Assembly: GCF_026725475.1 (NCBI RefSeq)
Contig: NZ_CP109965.1
Coordinates: 2,728,001-2,792,000 of the forward strand
Source of the DNA: Catenovulum adriaticum
Lineage (GTDB): Bacteria > Pseudomonadota > Gammaproteobacteria > Enterobacterales > Alteromonadaceae
Reading direction: 5' to 3'
DNA: 64,000 bases
Shown: piece by piece, positions 7,884 through 16,105 of the stretch
How the letters are laid out: every line of letters begins with the position of its first letter
Position numbering within the stretch: position 1 is the stretch's first letter
Notes under the pieces: generated by a model
Databases searched by the model: none
What the model was told of the DNA's origin: nothing
The model's input: the letters and a program-made list of their open reading frames with translations, nothing else
Made by a program: the position numbers and the translations under genes

Positions 7884-8822
7884 ATGAAAGTTGCTGTTAT
7901 TGGTGCTGCTGGTGGCATTGGTCAAGCTCTTGGTTTATTACTTAAATTAAACTTGCCTGCTGGTTCACAATTAAGCCTATATGATATTGCCCCTGTAACA
8001 CCAGGTGTTGCAAAAGATTTAAGCCATATCCCAACCGATGTGGAAGTAACTGGTTTTGGTGGCGAAGACTGCTCACCTGCACTTGAAGGTGCTGACGTTG
8101 TTTTAATTTCGGCTGGTGTAGCTCGTAAGCCTGGTATGGACCGTGCAGATTTATTTAATATAAACGCTGGCATTATTAAAACATTAACCGGAAAAGTTGC
8201 ACAGACTTGTCCAAATGCTTTATTAGGTATTATCACAAATCCAGTTAATACAACAGTTCCAATTGCAGCTGAAGTATTAAAAAGCGCTGGTGTATATGAC
8301 CCTAAAAAATTATTTGGTGTGACTACGCTAGATGTGATTCGCGCAGAAACTTTTGTAGCCGAAGCAAAAGATAAATCAACTCAAGAAATCAACGTCGATG
8401 TAATTGGCGGACATAGTGGTGTGACCATTTTACCATTATTGTCACAAATTGATGGTGTTTCATTCTCAGATGATGAAATTGCAAGTTTAACAACTCGCAT
8501 CCAAAATGCAGGTACTGAAGTAGTTGAAGCAAAAGCTGGTGGCGGTTCTGCAACATTATCTATGGGTCAAGCTGCAGCTCGCTTCGGTTTATCATTAATT
8601 AAAGGTTTAACCGGCGAAGATGTCATTGAATGTGCCTATGTTCAAGGTAGTGGCGATAACGCACCTTTCTTTGCTCAACCAATTAAATTGGGCAAAAATG
8701 GCGTTGAGACAATTTTAGATTACGGTTCGTTAAGTGCATTTGAACAAAAAGCATTAGACGATATGTTACCAACATTAAAAGGTGACATCGAAAAAGGCGT
8801 TGAGTTTGGCCAAGCCAAATAA
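7884..8822 (+). CDS. mdh: Malate dehydrogenase
   Basis: A 312-residue NAD-dependent malate dehydrogenase of the E. coli type (TCA cycle, cytoplasm). The Rossmann motif is VAVIGAAGGIGQALGLLLK at the N-terminus, followed by ISAGVARKPGMDRADL (substrate Arg loop), GIITNPVNTTV and the catalytic His in NVDVIGGHSGVTILP. I start at the ATG at 7884 because an in-frame ATG at 7872 lies inside the Shine-Dalgarno sequence (ATGGAGAATACAATG) and the shorter form gives exactly the E. coli length. It is a single-gene unit ended by a strong terminator. Confidence 0.97.
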   Translation: MKVAVIGAAGGIGQALGLLLKLNLPAGSQLSLYDIAPVTPGVAKDLSHIPTDVEVTGFGGEDCSPALEGADVVLISAGVARKPGMDRADLFNINAGIIKTLTGKVAQTCPNALLGIITNPVNTTVPIAAEVLKSAGVYDPKKLFGVTTLDVIRAETFVAEAKDKSTQEINVDVIGGHSGVTILPLLSQIDGVSFSDDEIASLTTRIQNAGTEVVEAKAGGGSATLSMGQAAARFGLSLIKGLTGEDVIECAYVQGSGDNAPFFAQPIKLGKNGVETILDYGSLSAFEQKALDDMLPTLKGDIEKGVEFGQAK

Positions 8823-8880
8823 AATGTTCATGTCGAACCAAGCGATTAACCCAAAGTGCTAACAAACACTTGGTATAGAT

Positions 8881-8910
8881 AAAAAAAAGCGGCTATAGCC
8901 GCTTTTTTTT
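8881..8910. terminator. Bidirectional rho-independent terminator between mdh and ispB
   Basis: AAAGCGGC-TATA-GCCGCTTT forms a perfect GC-rich hairpin with a run of A on the left and a run of T on the right, so it can end mdh (plus) and ispB (minus) transcripts. Confidence 0.9.
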
Positions 8911-8939
8911 ATTTTGGTTTTTAACTCAATATTAGTCGT

Positions 8940-9911
8940 TTAACTGTCTCGTTTAACCGATAACCACGCTAAGCTTTCGAGTGCTTTTTTATAGTCTGTA
9001 TCCGCTAAAACACTCAACGCATCAATAGCCAACTGAGCGTGTTTTTCGGCTTGTTGATACGTATAGTCTAAAGATTGAGTCTGTTTGATCACGGCTAAAA
9101 CGGCGTCCAATTGATCTAAACCATCACCCTGCTCAATCACTTGACGAATCAACTCAACTTGGCTTTGGCTGCCATTTTCCATCGCATGAATTAAAGGTAA
9201 TGTAGGTTTACCTTCAGCTAAATCATCACCAATATTTTTACCTAACGCTTGTGCATCGCCTGCGTAATCTAACCAATCATCCATTAGCTGAAAAGCTGTT
9301 CCTAAATAGCGTCCATAATCAGCCATAGCTTGTTCAATTTCCAACGGCTGATCATTAATTACAGCCGCTAACTGAGTCGCTGCTTCAAATAATTTGGCTG
9401 TTTTACTGTAAATGACATCCATATAAACAGCTTCTGTGGTGTCTGGATTATTACAATTCATTAATTGTAAAACTTCACCTTCAGCAATAATATTGGTTGC
9501 ATTAGAAAGGATTTGCATTACTTGCATATTTTCAAGTGACACCATCATCTGAAATGAGCGGGTATATAAGAAGTCACCCACCAAAACAGATGCCTGATTG
9601 CCAAATAACGCATTAGCCGTATCACGGCCACGTCGTTTCATTGACTCATCAACAACATCATCATGAAGTAAAGTCGCGGTATGGATAAATTCAATAATAG
9701 CCGCTAAGGTGATATGTTTATCGTGACTATCATTTAACGCTCTGGCTGCTAATGTTGTGATCAACGGACGAATACGTTTACCACCACTATTAACGATATA
9801 AAAGCCAAGTTGTTGAATTAAAGCGACGTCACTTTTTAGCTGCCCTGCAATTACTTGATTTACGGCTCGCATATCCGGCTCAGCGAGGGATTTGATCTCT
9901 GTCAGCAACAT
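8940..9911 (-). CDS. ispB: Octaprenyl diphosphate synthase
   Basis: A 323-residue trans-polyprenyl synthase that makes the side chain of ubiquinone and menaquinone. Both aspartate-rich motifs are present: LLHDDVVDES near residue 80 and QLMDDWLDYAGD near residue 210. GGKRIRPLITTLAARAL and VLVGDFLYTRSFQMM match E. coli IspB closely across the whole length. The gene diverges from rplU, the same arrangement as in E. coli. An 8-bp perfect inverted repeat (AATTAGCC/GGCTAATT, 9937-9960) lies just upstream and may be in its promoter region. Confidence 0.96.
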   Translation of the reverse strand: MLLTEIKSLAEPDMRAVNQVIAGQLKSDVALIQQLGFYIVNSGGKRIRPLITTLAARALNDSHDKHITLAAIIEFIHTATLLHDDVVDESMKRRGRDTANALFGNQASVLVGDFLYTRSFQMMVSLENMQVMQILSNATNIIAEGEVLQLMNCNNPDTTEAVYMDVIYSKTAKLFEAATQLAAVINDQPLEIEQAMADYGRYLGTAFQLMDDWLDYAGDAQALGKNIGDDLAEGKPTLPLIHAMENGSQSQVELIRQVIEQGDGLDQLDAVLAVIKQTQSLDYTYQQAEKHAQLAIDALSVLADTDYKKALESLAWLSVKRDS

Positions 9912-10108
9912 TATTTAGTTATTTTATAAAAAATTGAATTAGCCTATTAATTGGCTAATTCTACACAATTTTTTGATTAAATGGTGTTTTTTCAAGAGAA
10001 TGATTTTATTTTTTACAACTAAAATGCTATTACCTTTTAACAAAAATAAAAAATAACATTAAAAATCATACAGATAATTATAAAACAACCAAGCTAAAAA
10101 AGAAACTG

Positions 10109-10117
10109 TGATATAAT
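10109..10117 (+). promoter_or_regulatory. Extended -10 promoter candidate upstream of rplU
   Basis: TGA-TATAAT is a perfect extended -10 element without a clear -35 box. It lies about 240 bp before rplU and would give a long leader; it may be a second promoter of the rplU-rpmA operon. Confidence 0.4.
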
Positions 10118-10239
10118 CGAGATTAATTTGACTAAATGATTTACGTCTATTTTATTTGACCAGACCCTATTATTTAGGCATTTCGTAGGCAAAAAAACTA
10201 AACTGAATAGTTTTTCGTCAATTTTGATCTAATTTAGGC

Positions 10240-10268
10240 TTGCGATCTCCAAAGGCTTGGCGTAGAAT
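10240..10268 (+). promoter_or_regulatory. Predicted promoter of rplU-rpmA
   Basis: TTGCGA, a 17-bp spacer and TAGAAT are followed by a GC-rich discriminator (TCGCGCCC), the pattern of stringently controlled ribosomal promoters. It leaves a leader of about 75 bases. Confidence 0.6.
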
Positions 10269-10350
10269 TCGCGCCCTGTTTTAAAGAATTGTACGTCTCG
10301 CTTATTGAGTATAATAACCGGACGTCAGAATATAGTGAGCGGAGTAAAAT

Positions 10351-10662
10351 ATGTACGCGGTTTTCCAAAGTGGTGGTAAACAACACCGTGTAGCCGAAGG
10401 TCAAACCGTTCGCCTAGAGAAAGTAGAACTTGAAGCTGGAGCTTCTATTGAATTTCCAGAAGTACTTTTAATCTCTAATGGCGAAGATATTAAAATTGGT
10501 GCACCTTATGTTAACGGCGGCAAAGTAACAGCAGAAGTTGTTGGTCATGGTCGTGGTGAGAAAATTAAGATCGTTAAATTTAGACGTCGTAAGCATTCTC
10601 GCAAACAAGCTGGTCACCGTCAGTGGTACACTGAAGTTAAAATCACTGGCATTAACGCTTAA
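10351..10662 (+). CDS. rplU: 50S ribosomal protein L21
   Basis: A 103-residue ribosomal protein starting MYAVFQSGGKQHRVAEGQ, with the conserved GRGEKIKIVKFRRRKHSRK basic stretch that contacts 23S rRNA and the closing GHRQWYTEVKITGI. Length equals that of E. coli L21. AGCGGAGTAAAAT precedes the ATG. It forms an operon with rpmA, 19 bp downstream. Confidence 0.98.
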   Translation: MYAVFQSGGKQHRVAEGQTVRLEKVELEAGASIEFPEVLLISNGEDIKIGAPYVNGGKVTAEVVGHGRGEKIKIVKFRRRKHSRKQAGHRQWYTEVKITGINA

Positions 10663-10681
10663 TATTTAGGAGACTTAACCA

Positions 10682-10939
10682 ATGGCACATAAGAAGGCAG
10701 CTGGTAGTACCCGAAATGGTCGTGATTCAGAAAGCAAACGTTTAGGTGTTAAACGTTACGGCGGCGAATCTGTATTAGCGGGTAATATTATTGTTCGTCA
10801 ACGTGGTACTCGTTTCCACGCAGGTACAAACGTTGGCATCGGCAAAGACCACACTTTATTTGCTTTATCTGATGGTAAAGTAAAATTTGAAGTTAAAGGT
10901 CCACAAAGTCGTAAATTCGTAAGCATCGAAGCAGCTTAA
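10682..10939 (+). CDS. rpmA: 50S ribosomal protein L27
   Basis: An 85-residue protein beginning MAHKKAAGSTRNGRDSESKR, the N-terminal tail that reaches the peptidyl transferase centre, followed by LGVKRYGGESVLAGNIIVRQ. No Firmicutes-type cleavable leader is present. GGAGACTTAACC gives a good ribosome binding site. A strong terminator follows the stop codon. Confidence 0.98.
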   Translation: MAHKKAAGSTRNGRDSESKRLGVKRYGGESVLAGNIIVRQRGTRFHAGTNVGIGKDHTLFALSDGKVKFEVKGPQSRKFVSIEAA

Positions 10940-10961
10940 GTTTTACGAGCCAATAAATTTT

Positions 10962-10987
10962 AAAACCCCGCTACGGCGGGGTTTTTT
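10962..10987 (+). terminator. Terminator of rplU-rpmA
   Basis: AAACCCCGC-TACG-GCGGGGTTT followed by a T run is a classic intrinsic terminator. Confidence 0.93.
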
Positions 10988-11100
10988 ATTTCCATTTAAA
11001 AATAGTCTTGCTAGTTATCGCCTATTTTTTGAACAAGCGTATAATAGCTAATAACTAGCTAGATTAAGTAGCAGCCAAAGTTGCTGTATAGAGGTAATGT

Positions 11101-12270
11101 ATGAATTTTGTCGATGAAGTTGAAATTAAAGTTGACGCGGGTGATGGTGGAAACGGCTGTATTAGCTTTCGTCGTGAAAAATATGTGCCAAACGGCGGCC
11201 CTGATGGCGGGGATGGCGGGGATGGCGGTGACGTTTATTTAATCGCCGATGAAGGGTTAAACACCTTAATCGATTACCGATTTGAACGATTCCATGCCGG
11301 GCAACGTGGCGAAAATGGAAAAAGTAAAAATTGTACTGGTCGCCGCGGTGAAGATAAATACTTAAAAGTTCCCGTTGGTACACGAGCAACAGATGCAGAT
11401 ACAGGCGAAGTCATTGGCGAGGTTTTACGCCATCAACAAAAAGTATTAGTCGCAAAAGGTGGCTACCACGGTTTAGGCAATACTCGTTTTAAAAGTAGTG
11501 TAAATAGAGCGCCTCGCCAAAAAACAGATGGTACGCCAGGTGAAGTCCGTCCGTTAAAACTTGAACTCATGTTATTGGCAGATGTCGGTTTACTCGGTTT
11601 GCCCAATGCCGGTAAGTCTACGCTTATTTCAAGTGTTTCAGCTGCAAAACCTAAAATCGCTAATTATCCATTTACTACTTTAGTACCAAATTTAGGTGTT
11701 GTAAGACAAGGTGAAGGCAACAGTTTTGTCATCGCCGATATTCCTGGGCTTATCGAAGGTGCGGCAGATGGTGCTGGCTTAGGTATTCGATTTTTAAAAC
11801 ATTTGGAGCGCTGCCAAGTTCTAATTCATTTGATTGATATTGAACCTTTTGATGGCTCTGACCCAGTCGAAAATGCTTTTTCTATTTTAGAAGAGTTACA
11901 AAAATACAGTCCAGAATTAGCAGAAAAACCACGCTGGTTAGTTTTTAACAAAATTGATTTGATGCTAGAAGAAGATGCTCAAGCACAAATGGATGCAATT
12001 CTTGATGCCCTTGATTGGCAAGGCCCTACATTTGCTATCTCAGCTGCTGAACGAAATGGTACAGCCGATTTAATGAAAGCGCTTGGTGATTGGTTAGTCG
12101 CTAACCCGCAGCCTAATTTAGATGAGCAAAAAACTGAGCAGCAAGTTGAATTTAAATGGCAGAGTTACCATGATAGCGTACTAGGCGAAGCTGAAGATCT
12201 AGACGATTGGGATGATGACTGGGACGAAGAAGATGATGAAGACGGTCCAGAAGTTGTCTATCAAAAATAA
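11101..12270 (+). CDS. obgE: GTPase ObgE/CgtA
   Basis: A 389-residue Obg-family GTPase involved in late 50S assembly and stress control. The N-terminal glycine-rich Obg fold (about residues 1-158) includes VDAGDGGNGCISFRREK and several GDGGDGG turns; the G domain carries GLPNAGKST (G1), DIPGLIEGA (G3) and NKIDL (G4). The C-terminal tail is strongly acidic (DDWDDDWDEEDDEDG), as in proteobacterial Obg. It follows rpmA after a terminator and about 110 bp, so it probably has its own promoter, and folA follows within 25 bp. Confidence 0.97.
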   Translation: MNFVDEVEIKVDAGDGGNGCISFRREKYVPNGGPDGGDGGDGGDVYLIADEGLNTLIDYRFERFHAGQRGENGKSKNCTGRRGEDKYLKVPVGTRATDADTGEVIGEVLRHQQKVLVAKGGYHGLGNTRFKSSVNRAPRQKTDGTPGEVRPLKLELMLLADVGLLGLPNAGKSTLISSVSAAKPKIANYPFTTLVPNLGVVRQGEGNSFVIADIPGLIEGAADGAGLGIRFLKHLERCQVLIHLIDIEPFDGSDPVENAFSILEELQKYSPELAEKPRWLVFNKIDLMLEEDAQAQMDAILDALDWQGPTFAISAAERNGTADLMKALGDWLVANPQPNLDEQKTEQQVEFKWQSYHDSVLGEAEDLDDWDDDWDEEDDEDGPEVVYQK

Positions 12271-12293
12271 ATAAAGATAAGGTGCTAACTGAG

Positions 12294-12803
12294 ATGATAT
12301 CTATGATAGCCGCAATGACACCTGAATATGTCATTGGAAAAAATAACCAAATGCTATGGCATTTACCGGCCGACTTTAAATTTTTTAAACAAACAACTTT
12401 AGGTAAGCCCATTATTATGGGCCGTAAAACGTTTGAATCTATCGGCCGCCCATTACCCGGCAGACTCAATATTATCATGAGTAAAGGTAAAGAGTCTCCG
12501 CATCCAGACGTTATGCTAGTTAATACGGTCGATGAAGCAATACAAGCAGCTCAGGCAGAGCTAAAAAATAGTAATACTAATGAAATAATGGTCATTGGTG
12601 GCGGTGTTATCTACAAATTATTTTTGCCTCTTGCTGATCGCCTATATATAACTGAAGTAAACACCAAAATTGAAGGTGATGCTTACTTTCCAGAGATAGA
12701 CAAAAATAGCTGGCAAGAAGTCGAGCGTACCCTTGGGGAAGTTGATGAAAAAAACAAATTAGCCCACCAATTTATTACCTATCAAAAAATAGCGGCTTGT
12801 TAA
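12294..12803 (+). CDS. folA: Dihydrofolate reductase
   Basis: A 169-residue DHFR that reduces dihydrofolate to tetrahydrofolate. It reads MISMIAAMTPEYVIGKNNQM, then WHLPADFKFF with the catalytic Asp, IIMGRKTFESIGRPLPGR for NADPH binding, and IMVIGGGVIYKLFLPLADR. I start at the ATG at 12294, which aligns with E. coli FolA; an in-frame GTG at 12282 would add four residues and has no support. It lies 23 bp after obgE and may be co-transcribed. Its product pairs in function with thyA, which is at 51.7 kb in this window. Confidence 0.96.
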   Translation: MISMIAAMTPEYVIGKNNQMLWHLPADFKFFKQTTLGKPIIMGRKTFESIGRPLPGRLNIIMSKGKESPHPDVMLVNTVDEAIQAAQAELKNSNTNEIMVIGGGVIYKLFLPLADRLYITEVNTKIEGDAYFPEIDKNSWQEVERTLGEVDEKNKLAHQFITYQKIAAC

Positions 12804-13117
12804 ATAAAGCCGCTACACCCACAAATAATTCTGATTAATAAAGCAAATTACCTAAAATATCTTAAGTTATCTAAAAAATTCAGCTAAACACAACCAGAAC
12901 AACGGCGATTTATTTGCTGTTAGCAGATAAACGCTATTTAAATGTAAGACATTTCCCACAGTAGCTCTAAGATTAGGCTTAAAAAAAGTTCACACTTTTA
13001 GAAAAAAAATCTTAACATTATGATTTTAAAGCATTTATAAATATAATTTAACGTGACAATTTAGTGTCATATTTTTAATTGAATCTCGCTCATATCTAAA
13101 GTTTGTATTCTCAACTA
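12804..13117. other. Control region upstream of the CsrB-like RNA
   Basis: This 314-bp AT-rich stretch follows folA. It holds a GacA/UvrY-like box (12943-12960) and a TGACA-N6-TGTCA inverted repeat (13054-13069). No protein frame with support is seen. The exact RNA promoter is not clear: TATTCT at 13106-13111 could be the -10 box but lacks a well-spaced -35. Confidence 0.55.
12943..12960. promoter_or_regulatory. GacA/UvrY-like binding site upstream of the CsrB-like RNA
   Basis: TGTAAG-ACATTT-CCCACA. The left half matches the TGTAAG-N6-CTTACA Gac box exactly and the right half keeps four of six bases with the right spacing. It lies about 170 bp before the estimated RNA start, similar to the distant UvrY site of E. 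coli csrB. Confidence 0.5.
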
Positions 13118-13575
13118 CTATTACCTTGTCGCTTACGGAGATGGATCTGAATAGGATAATGAGCGACACGGAAGCAGGGAAATGGCAAAGGACATGGAAA
13201 ATGGACTCAAGGATATTAACTTCAGGATGAAATAAGGATAACCACATACGGATATAAATAGCATGGAGCTGTAATAGGAAAAGCAATAGGACTCAAGGAA
13301 GGATAAGGAATAGGATTTACCAGGACGGTTTATGGAAAGCTTTCGCAGGAGCGATTGAAATGGAGATCACCAAGGAAACAGGGTAACTCTGGATGAGTTT
13401 AAGGACCTTAGGGGTGGATTCCCGCTGGATGCAAAATACAATAATAAAAATGCTTAGGACACACCGCAAGGTGCTTTAGGGATACCAACGACAAGGCATG
13501 TCTTCATCAGGGTTAGATGATAAGTATTGGGTGGCGGCCGAGGTCGCCACCGTTCCCTTCTCTTGTAATCATTTT
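13118..13575 (+). ncRNA. csrB: CsrB-family regulatory RNA (CsrA/RsmA sponge)
   Basis: Between folA and mtnD lies about 450 bp without a credible protein frame but with about 30 GGA motifs, roughly half of them AGGA, spread over 13137-13480. Such density of GGA, many exposed in small hairpin loops, is the signature of CsrB/CsrC and RsmY/Z RNAs, which bind many CsrA dimers and relieve CsrA repression. The 5' part can fold into a stem TGTCGCT (13127-13133) / AGCGACA (13162-13168) whose loop carries GGA motifs. The 3' end is an intrinsic-terminator-like hairpin. The start is estimated, not mapped. A GacA/UvrY-like box lies upstream. Confidence 0.88.
13529..13575 (+). terminator. Terminator of the CsrB-like RNA
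   Basis: GGTGGCG (13530-13536) pairs with CGCCACC (13545-13551), followed by a pyrimidine-rich tail (TTCCCTTCTCTTG). The U tract is interrupted, but the stem is GC-rich and mtnD converges just beyond. Confidence 0.75.
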
Positions 13576-13613
13576 CTGATTTAATTAACAGCTGGTTAGC
13601 AAACCCTATTATT

Positions 13614-14159
13614 TTAGTTTTCTAGTTTAGGGAACTGATCAGCGATCATGCTTCCTGTATACTTAGCCACCCAGCCCGCTGGGTTGTCAAAAATTCTAAT
13701 CACTGTAAATGCGGGGTTAGGCCCCATGTCAAACCAATGTTTAGTATTAGCAGGCACCGAAATAAGATCATCTTTTTGACACAAAATTGAGAAAATTTTA
13801 CCGCCAATATGTAAAACAAATAAGCCTTGCCCGCGAACAAAAAAACGAATTTCATCTTCAATATGAATATGTTCTGATAAGAATTTTTGTCTGAATTCTT
13901 TTTTGTTTGGTTTGTCCGGATTCATTGTAACTATATCGTAAGATTGATAGCCGCGCTCTTTAATCAACTCATTAATTTCATTTTGATAAGCTTGAATGAT
14001 GGCGCTATTGTCAGCATTTTCTGGCAAATCTTTATCTAAATGCCAGCGCTCAAATTGAACCGATATTTTTAGCAGCTCAGCTTGAATTTGCGCTAAATTT
14101 TGAGTATCTAACAAAGGCATTTGTGGGTTAGTATCTGAATGAATGGTTAATCGGCTCAT
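13614..14159 (-). CDS. mtnD: Acireductone dioxygenase
   Basis: A 181-residue cupin of the ARD family, which oxidises acireductone in the methionine salvage pathway; the bound metal (Fe or Ni) decides the products. The metal site is visible: HIHIEDEIRFFV supplies His, His and Glu, and NTKHWFDMG the last His. Length is typical. It has no mtnA, mtnB or mtnC next to it, so the rest of the pathway must be elsewhere. The gene converges on the CsrB-like RNA. Confidence 0.95.
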   Translation of the reverse strand: MSRLTIHSDTNPQMPLLDTQNLAQIQAELLKISVQFERWHLDKDLPENADNSAIIQAYQNEINELIKERGYQSYDIVTMNPDKPNKKEFRQKFLSEHIHIEDEIRFFVRGQGLFVLHIGGKIFSILCQKDDLISVPANTKHWFDMGPNPAFTVIRIFDNPAGWVAKYTGSMIADQFPKLEN

Positions 14160-14357
14160 TCGCTCCTCATGTAAAAATCAAATTTCTAAAACAAAATTGG
14201 CTAATTATAATTATATAATGATGAATCAATTTTCGGTTAATTAATGGATTAACACTTGATTATCTAAAAACTCTGAGCTTATATAGTTCTGCCTAGATTA
14301 TGACTATACTACGGATAAAACGACAATATAGCTATATTCGCCAATATGGAAAGTTAA

Positions 14358-14864
14358 ATGAAAAAAAAGTGGTTTATCGTTATTTCATTCGTCGCTATGG
14401 CCTTAGGATTTTTGGCCAGCCGATACATACATGCCCCAGACGCACAAGCTACTGTTGAGCAACTTAAGTTTGACAGTAATTTTGACAAAAATTCACTCAA
14501 TGATTTTGAAAGCGATTATTTAATTATAGATTTTTGGGCCAGTTGGTGTCAGCCTTGTTTGGAATCATTACCCTATTACCACCAAAAATTTAAAACACTG
14601 CCTATTTCAAAGTTTGACTGGTTAGCCGTGAATTTAGATACAGATAAAACACAAGCGCAAGATTTTTTAAGCCAGTTAAATTTATCTCACACTCAGGTAT
14701 TTTTTGATCCTAATGGGCATTTACAAACAGCTTTTGCAGTATCCGCTTTACCAACTCTACTTATTATAGATAAACAAGGCAAAGAGGTTGTCAGATTACT
14801 AGGCTTTAATCAAAACCAGCAGAATAAACTAACAAAAATACTTGGGGATTTAACAAAAAAATAA
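14358..14864 (+). CDS. Membrane-anchored TlpA/ResA-like thioredoxin
   Basis: A 168-residue protein with an N-terminal membrane anchor (WFIVISFVAMALGFLASRY) and a periplasmic thioredoxin fold. The redox motif is WCQPC in DFWASWCQPCLESLPYY, and the cis-Pro is in SALPTLLIID. Such proteins reduce disulfides in the periplasm, for example during cytochrome c maturation, or act in oxidative stress. No cytochrome maturation gene is adjacent, so the substrate is unknown. A bidirectional terminator follows, shared with erpA. Confidence 0.87.
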   Translation: MKKKWFIVISFVAMALGFLASRYIHAPDAQATVEQLKFDSNFDKNSLNDFESDYLIIDFWASWCQPCLESLPYYHQKFKTLPISKFDWLAVNLDTDKTQAQDFLSQLNLSHTQVFFDPNGHLQTAFAVSALPTLLIIDKQGKEVVRLLGFNQNQQNKLTKILGDLTKK

Positions 14865-14884
14865 ATGCAGCTTGTGCTGCATTT
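14863..14884. terminator. Bidirectional terminator between the thioredoxin gene and erpA
   Basis: AAATGCAGC-TTGT-GCTGCATTT is a perfect 9-bp stem that starts within the thioredoxin gene's stop codon, with an A run on one side and T-rich sequence on the other. Confidence 0.75.
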
Positions 14885-14889
14885 ATCAT

Positions 14890-15225
14890 TTAAACAGAGA
14901 AACTTGCACCACAACCACAAGTTGAAGATGCATTAGGATTAGTCACAAAAAAGCGAGAACCTTCTAAACCAGACATATAATCGACTTCACCGCCAACTAA
15001 ATATTGTAAACTCATCGCATCAACGACTAAAGATACGCCTTCTTTTTCAATTAGCATATCGCCTTCGTTTACCTTTTCATCAAAGGTAAAGCCGTACTGA
15101 AAGCCCGAACAACCGCCGCCAGTAATATAAACACGGAATTTAAGATTCGGATTTTCTTCCTCTTCTATTAGCTGCTTTACTTGTTTAGCAGCTGTATCTG
15201 TAAAGTTAAGTGGAATTGCATCCAT
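14890..15225 (-). CDS. erpA: Iron-sulfur cluster insertion protein ErpA
   Basis: A 111-residue A-type carrier that delivers Fe-S clusters to apo-enzymes such as IspG/IspH. The three cluster cysteines are visible in GGGCSGFQYGF and SSTCGCGASF. I start at ATG 15225 (MDAIPLNFTD) behind GAGG; the GTG one codon earlier is less likely. The neighbourhood with a ClC gene and hemL matches the E. coli hemL-clcA-erpA region. Confidence 0.96.
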   Translation of the reverse strand: MDAIPLNFTDTAAKQVKQLIEEEENPNLKFRVYITGGGCSGFQYGFTFDEKVNEGDMLIEKEGVSLVVDAMSLQYLVGGEVDYMSGLEGSRFFVTNPNASSTCGCGASFSV

Positions 15226-15292
15226 CACTCATCTACCTCATCGTTGGAAACTGGCGTCTATTATCTAATACCTGACTAAAACGTTCAACTAC

Positions 15293-16054
15293 TTATTCAG
15301 CATCTGTTCGTTCTGGTTGCCATTCAAAGTTTTGATGAGTTTGGCTAAATGCCTGTCCAGAACGTTTAGGTAAGGTTACTTCTAGCTCAATTCGTTCAGG
15401 CGTAAACTCGTCAGGCAATACAAAGACTCCTGTTAATATCTGAAAATATTTAAAGTTAAAATTAAAATCATTTTCTTCAATTGATAGCTGCTTTAATTCA
15501 AAAGATTGGGGTTGCTGACGTTGAATGCCGTTTAATGACATTTTAATATAGCCTTTTACATATTTTTTGCGTTGAGCGGTTTGGATGAGTACGACCTTAT
15601 AACGAAATTGATCTTCAACTAAGGTTGGCTCAATGATTAAACGATCAATAGTGACCCCTCCTGCTGCCAGCTCGGGAGCCATAATATTTTGGTAAAAACT
15701 CAACAGCTCTTTAAACTTATTGTTTTCTTGCTGAGCAATTTGTAAGTCTTGTTGAATTTGTTGCAGACTTAGTTTTCCAACTTCTAAATCGACCCGCACA
15801 AAGTTTAATTGCTGCTCTAATTTGTAAATTTGATTGTCTCTCGCTTCGATCTTTTGATGCAAACCTGAAACTTGCTTGAGTTTTTGCTGATCTAACCATT
15901 TAGCAATACTAAAACCAGCTAAAAACGATATTATCAATATTGCTAGACCGGTTATTGAGGTATAAAATTTTAAATTAGGTTTGAGAATAAATTCAAAATT
16001 ATTAATTACTTGTTTTTTCAAAGCACTGATTCTTCTGTTTGCATTGTGATACAC
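15293..16054 (-). CDS. Single-TM coiled-coil protein (DUF6776-like)
   Basis: About 253 residues: a basic N-terminus, one membrane helix (residues 34-53, TGLAILIISFLAGFSIAKWL), a coiled coil with heptads (about 60-115), and a beta-rich periplasmic C-terminal half containing ELLSFYQNIMAPELAAGG. The start codon appears to be GTG (16054). I believe it belongs to the DUF6776 group often found beside erpA, but this is from memory. The function is unknown; the layout suggests an envelope protein with an inner-membrane anchor. Confidence 0.75.
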   Translation of the reverse strand: MYHNANRRISALKKQVINNFEFILKPNLKFYTSITGLAILIISFLAGFSIAKWLDQQKLKQVSGLHQKIEARDNQIYKLEQQLNFVRVDLEVGKLSLQQIQQDLQIAQQENNKFKELLSFYQNIMAPELAAGGVTIDRLIIEPTLVEDQFRYKVVLIQTAQRKKYVKGYIKMSLNGIQRQQPQSFELKQLSIEENDFNFNFKYFQILTGVFVLPDEFTPERIELEVTLPKRSGQAFSQTHQNFEWQPERTDAE

Positions 16055-16105
16055 TAATTAAAGCGTGAACACATGGTTTTAATTTATGACAATGATTAGC
16101 CTTTG

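Larger units (their letters stand above)
9912..10350. other. ispB-rplU divergent control region
   Basis: A 439-bp, very AT-rich region. It holds an inverted repeat near ispB (9937-9960), an extended -10 promoter candidate and a second promoter facing rplU (listed separately), and in the rplU leader an inverted pair ACGTC (10293-10297) / GACGT (10321-10325). No frame or RNA gene is seen. Confidence 0.6.

Noticed and set aside
12790..12815. Terminator at the folA stop codon
   Set aside because: TAGCGGCTT/AAGCCGCTA makes a good stem but no U tract follows on the plus strand, so I do not call it an intrinsic terminator; transcript end there stays possible.
13035..13286. Minus-strand open frame of 83 codons opposite the GGA-rich region
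   Set aside because: It is antisense to the CsrB-like RNA, shows no ribosome binding site or family features, and its codons result from the repeated GGA (TCC) pattern.
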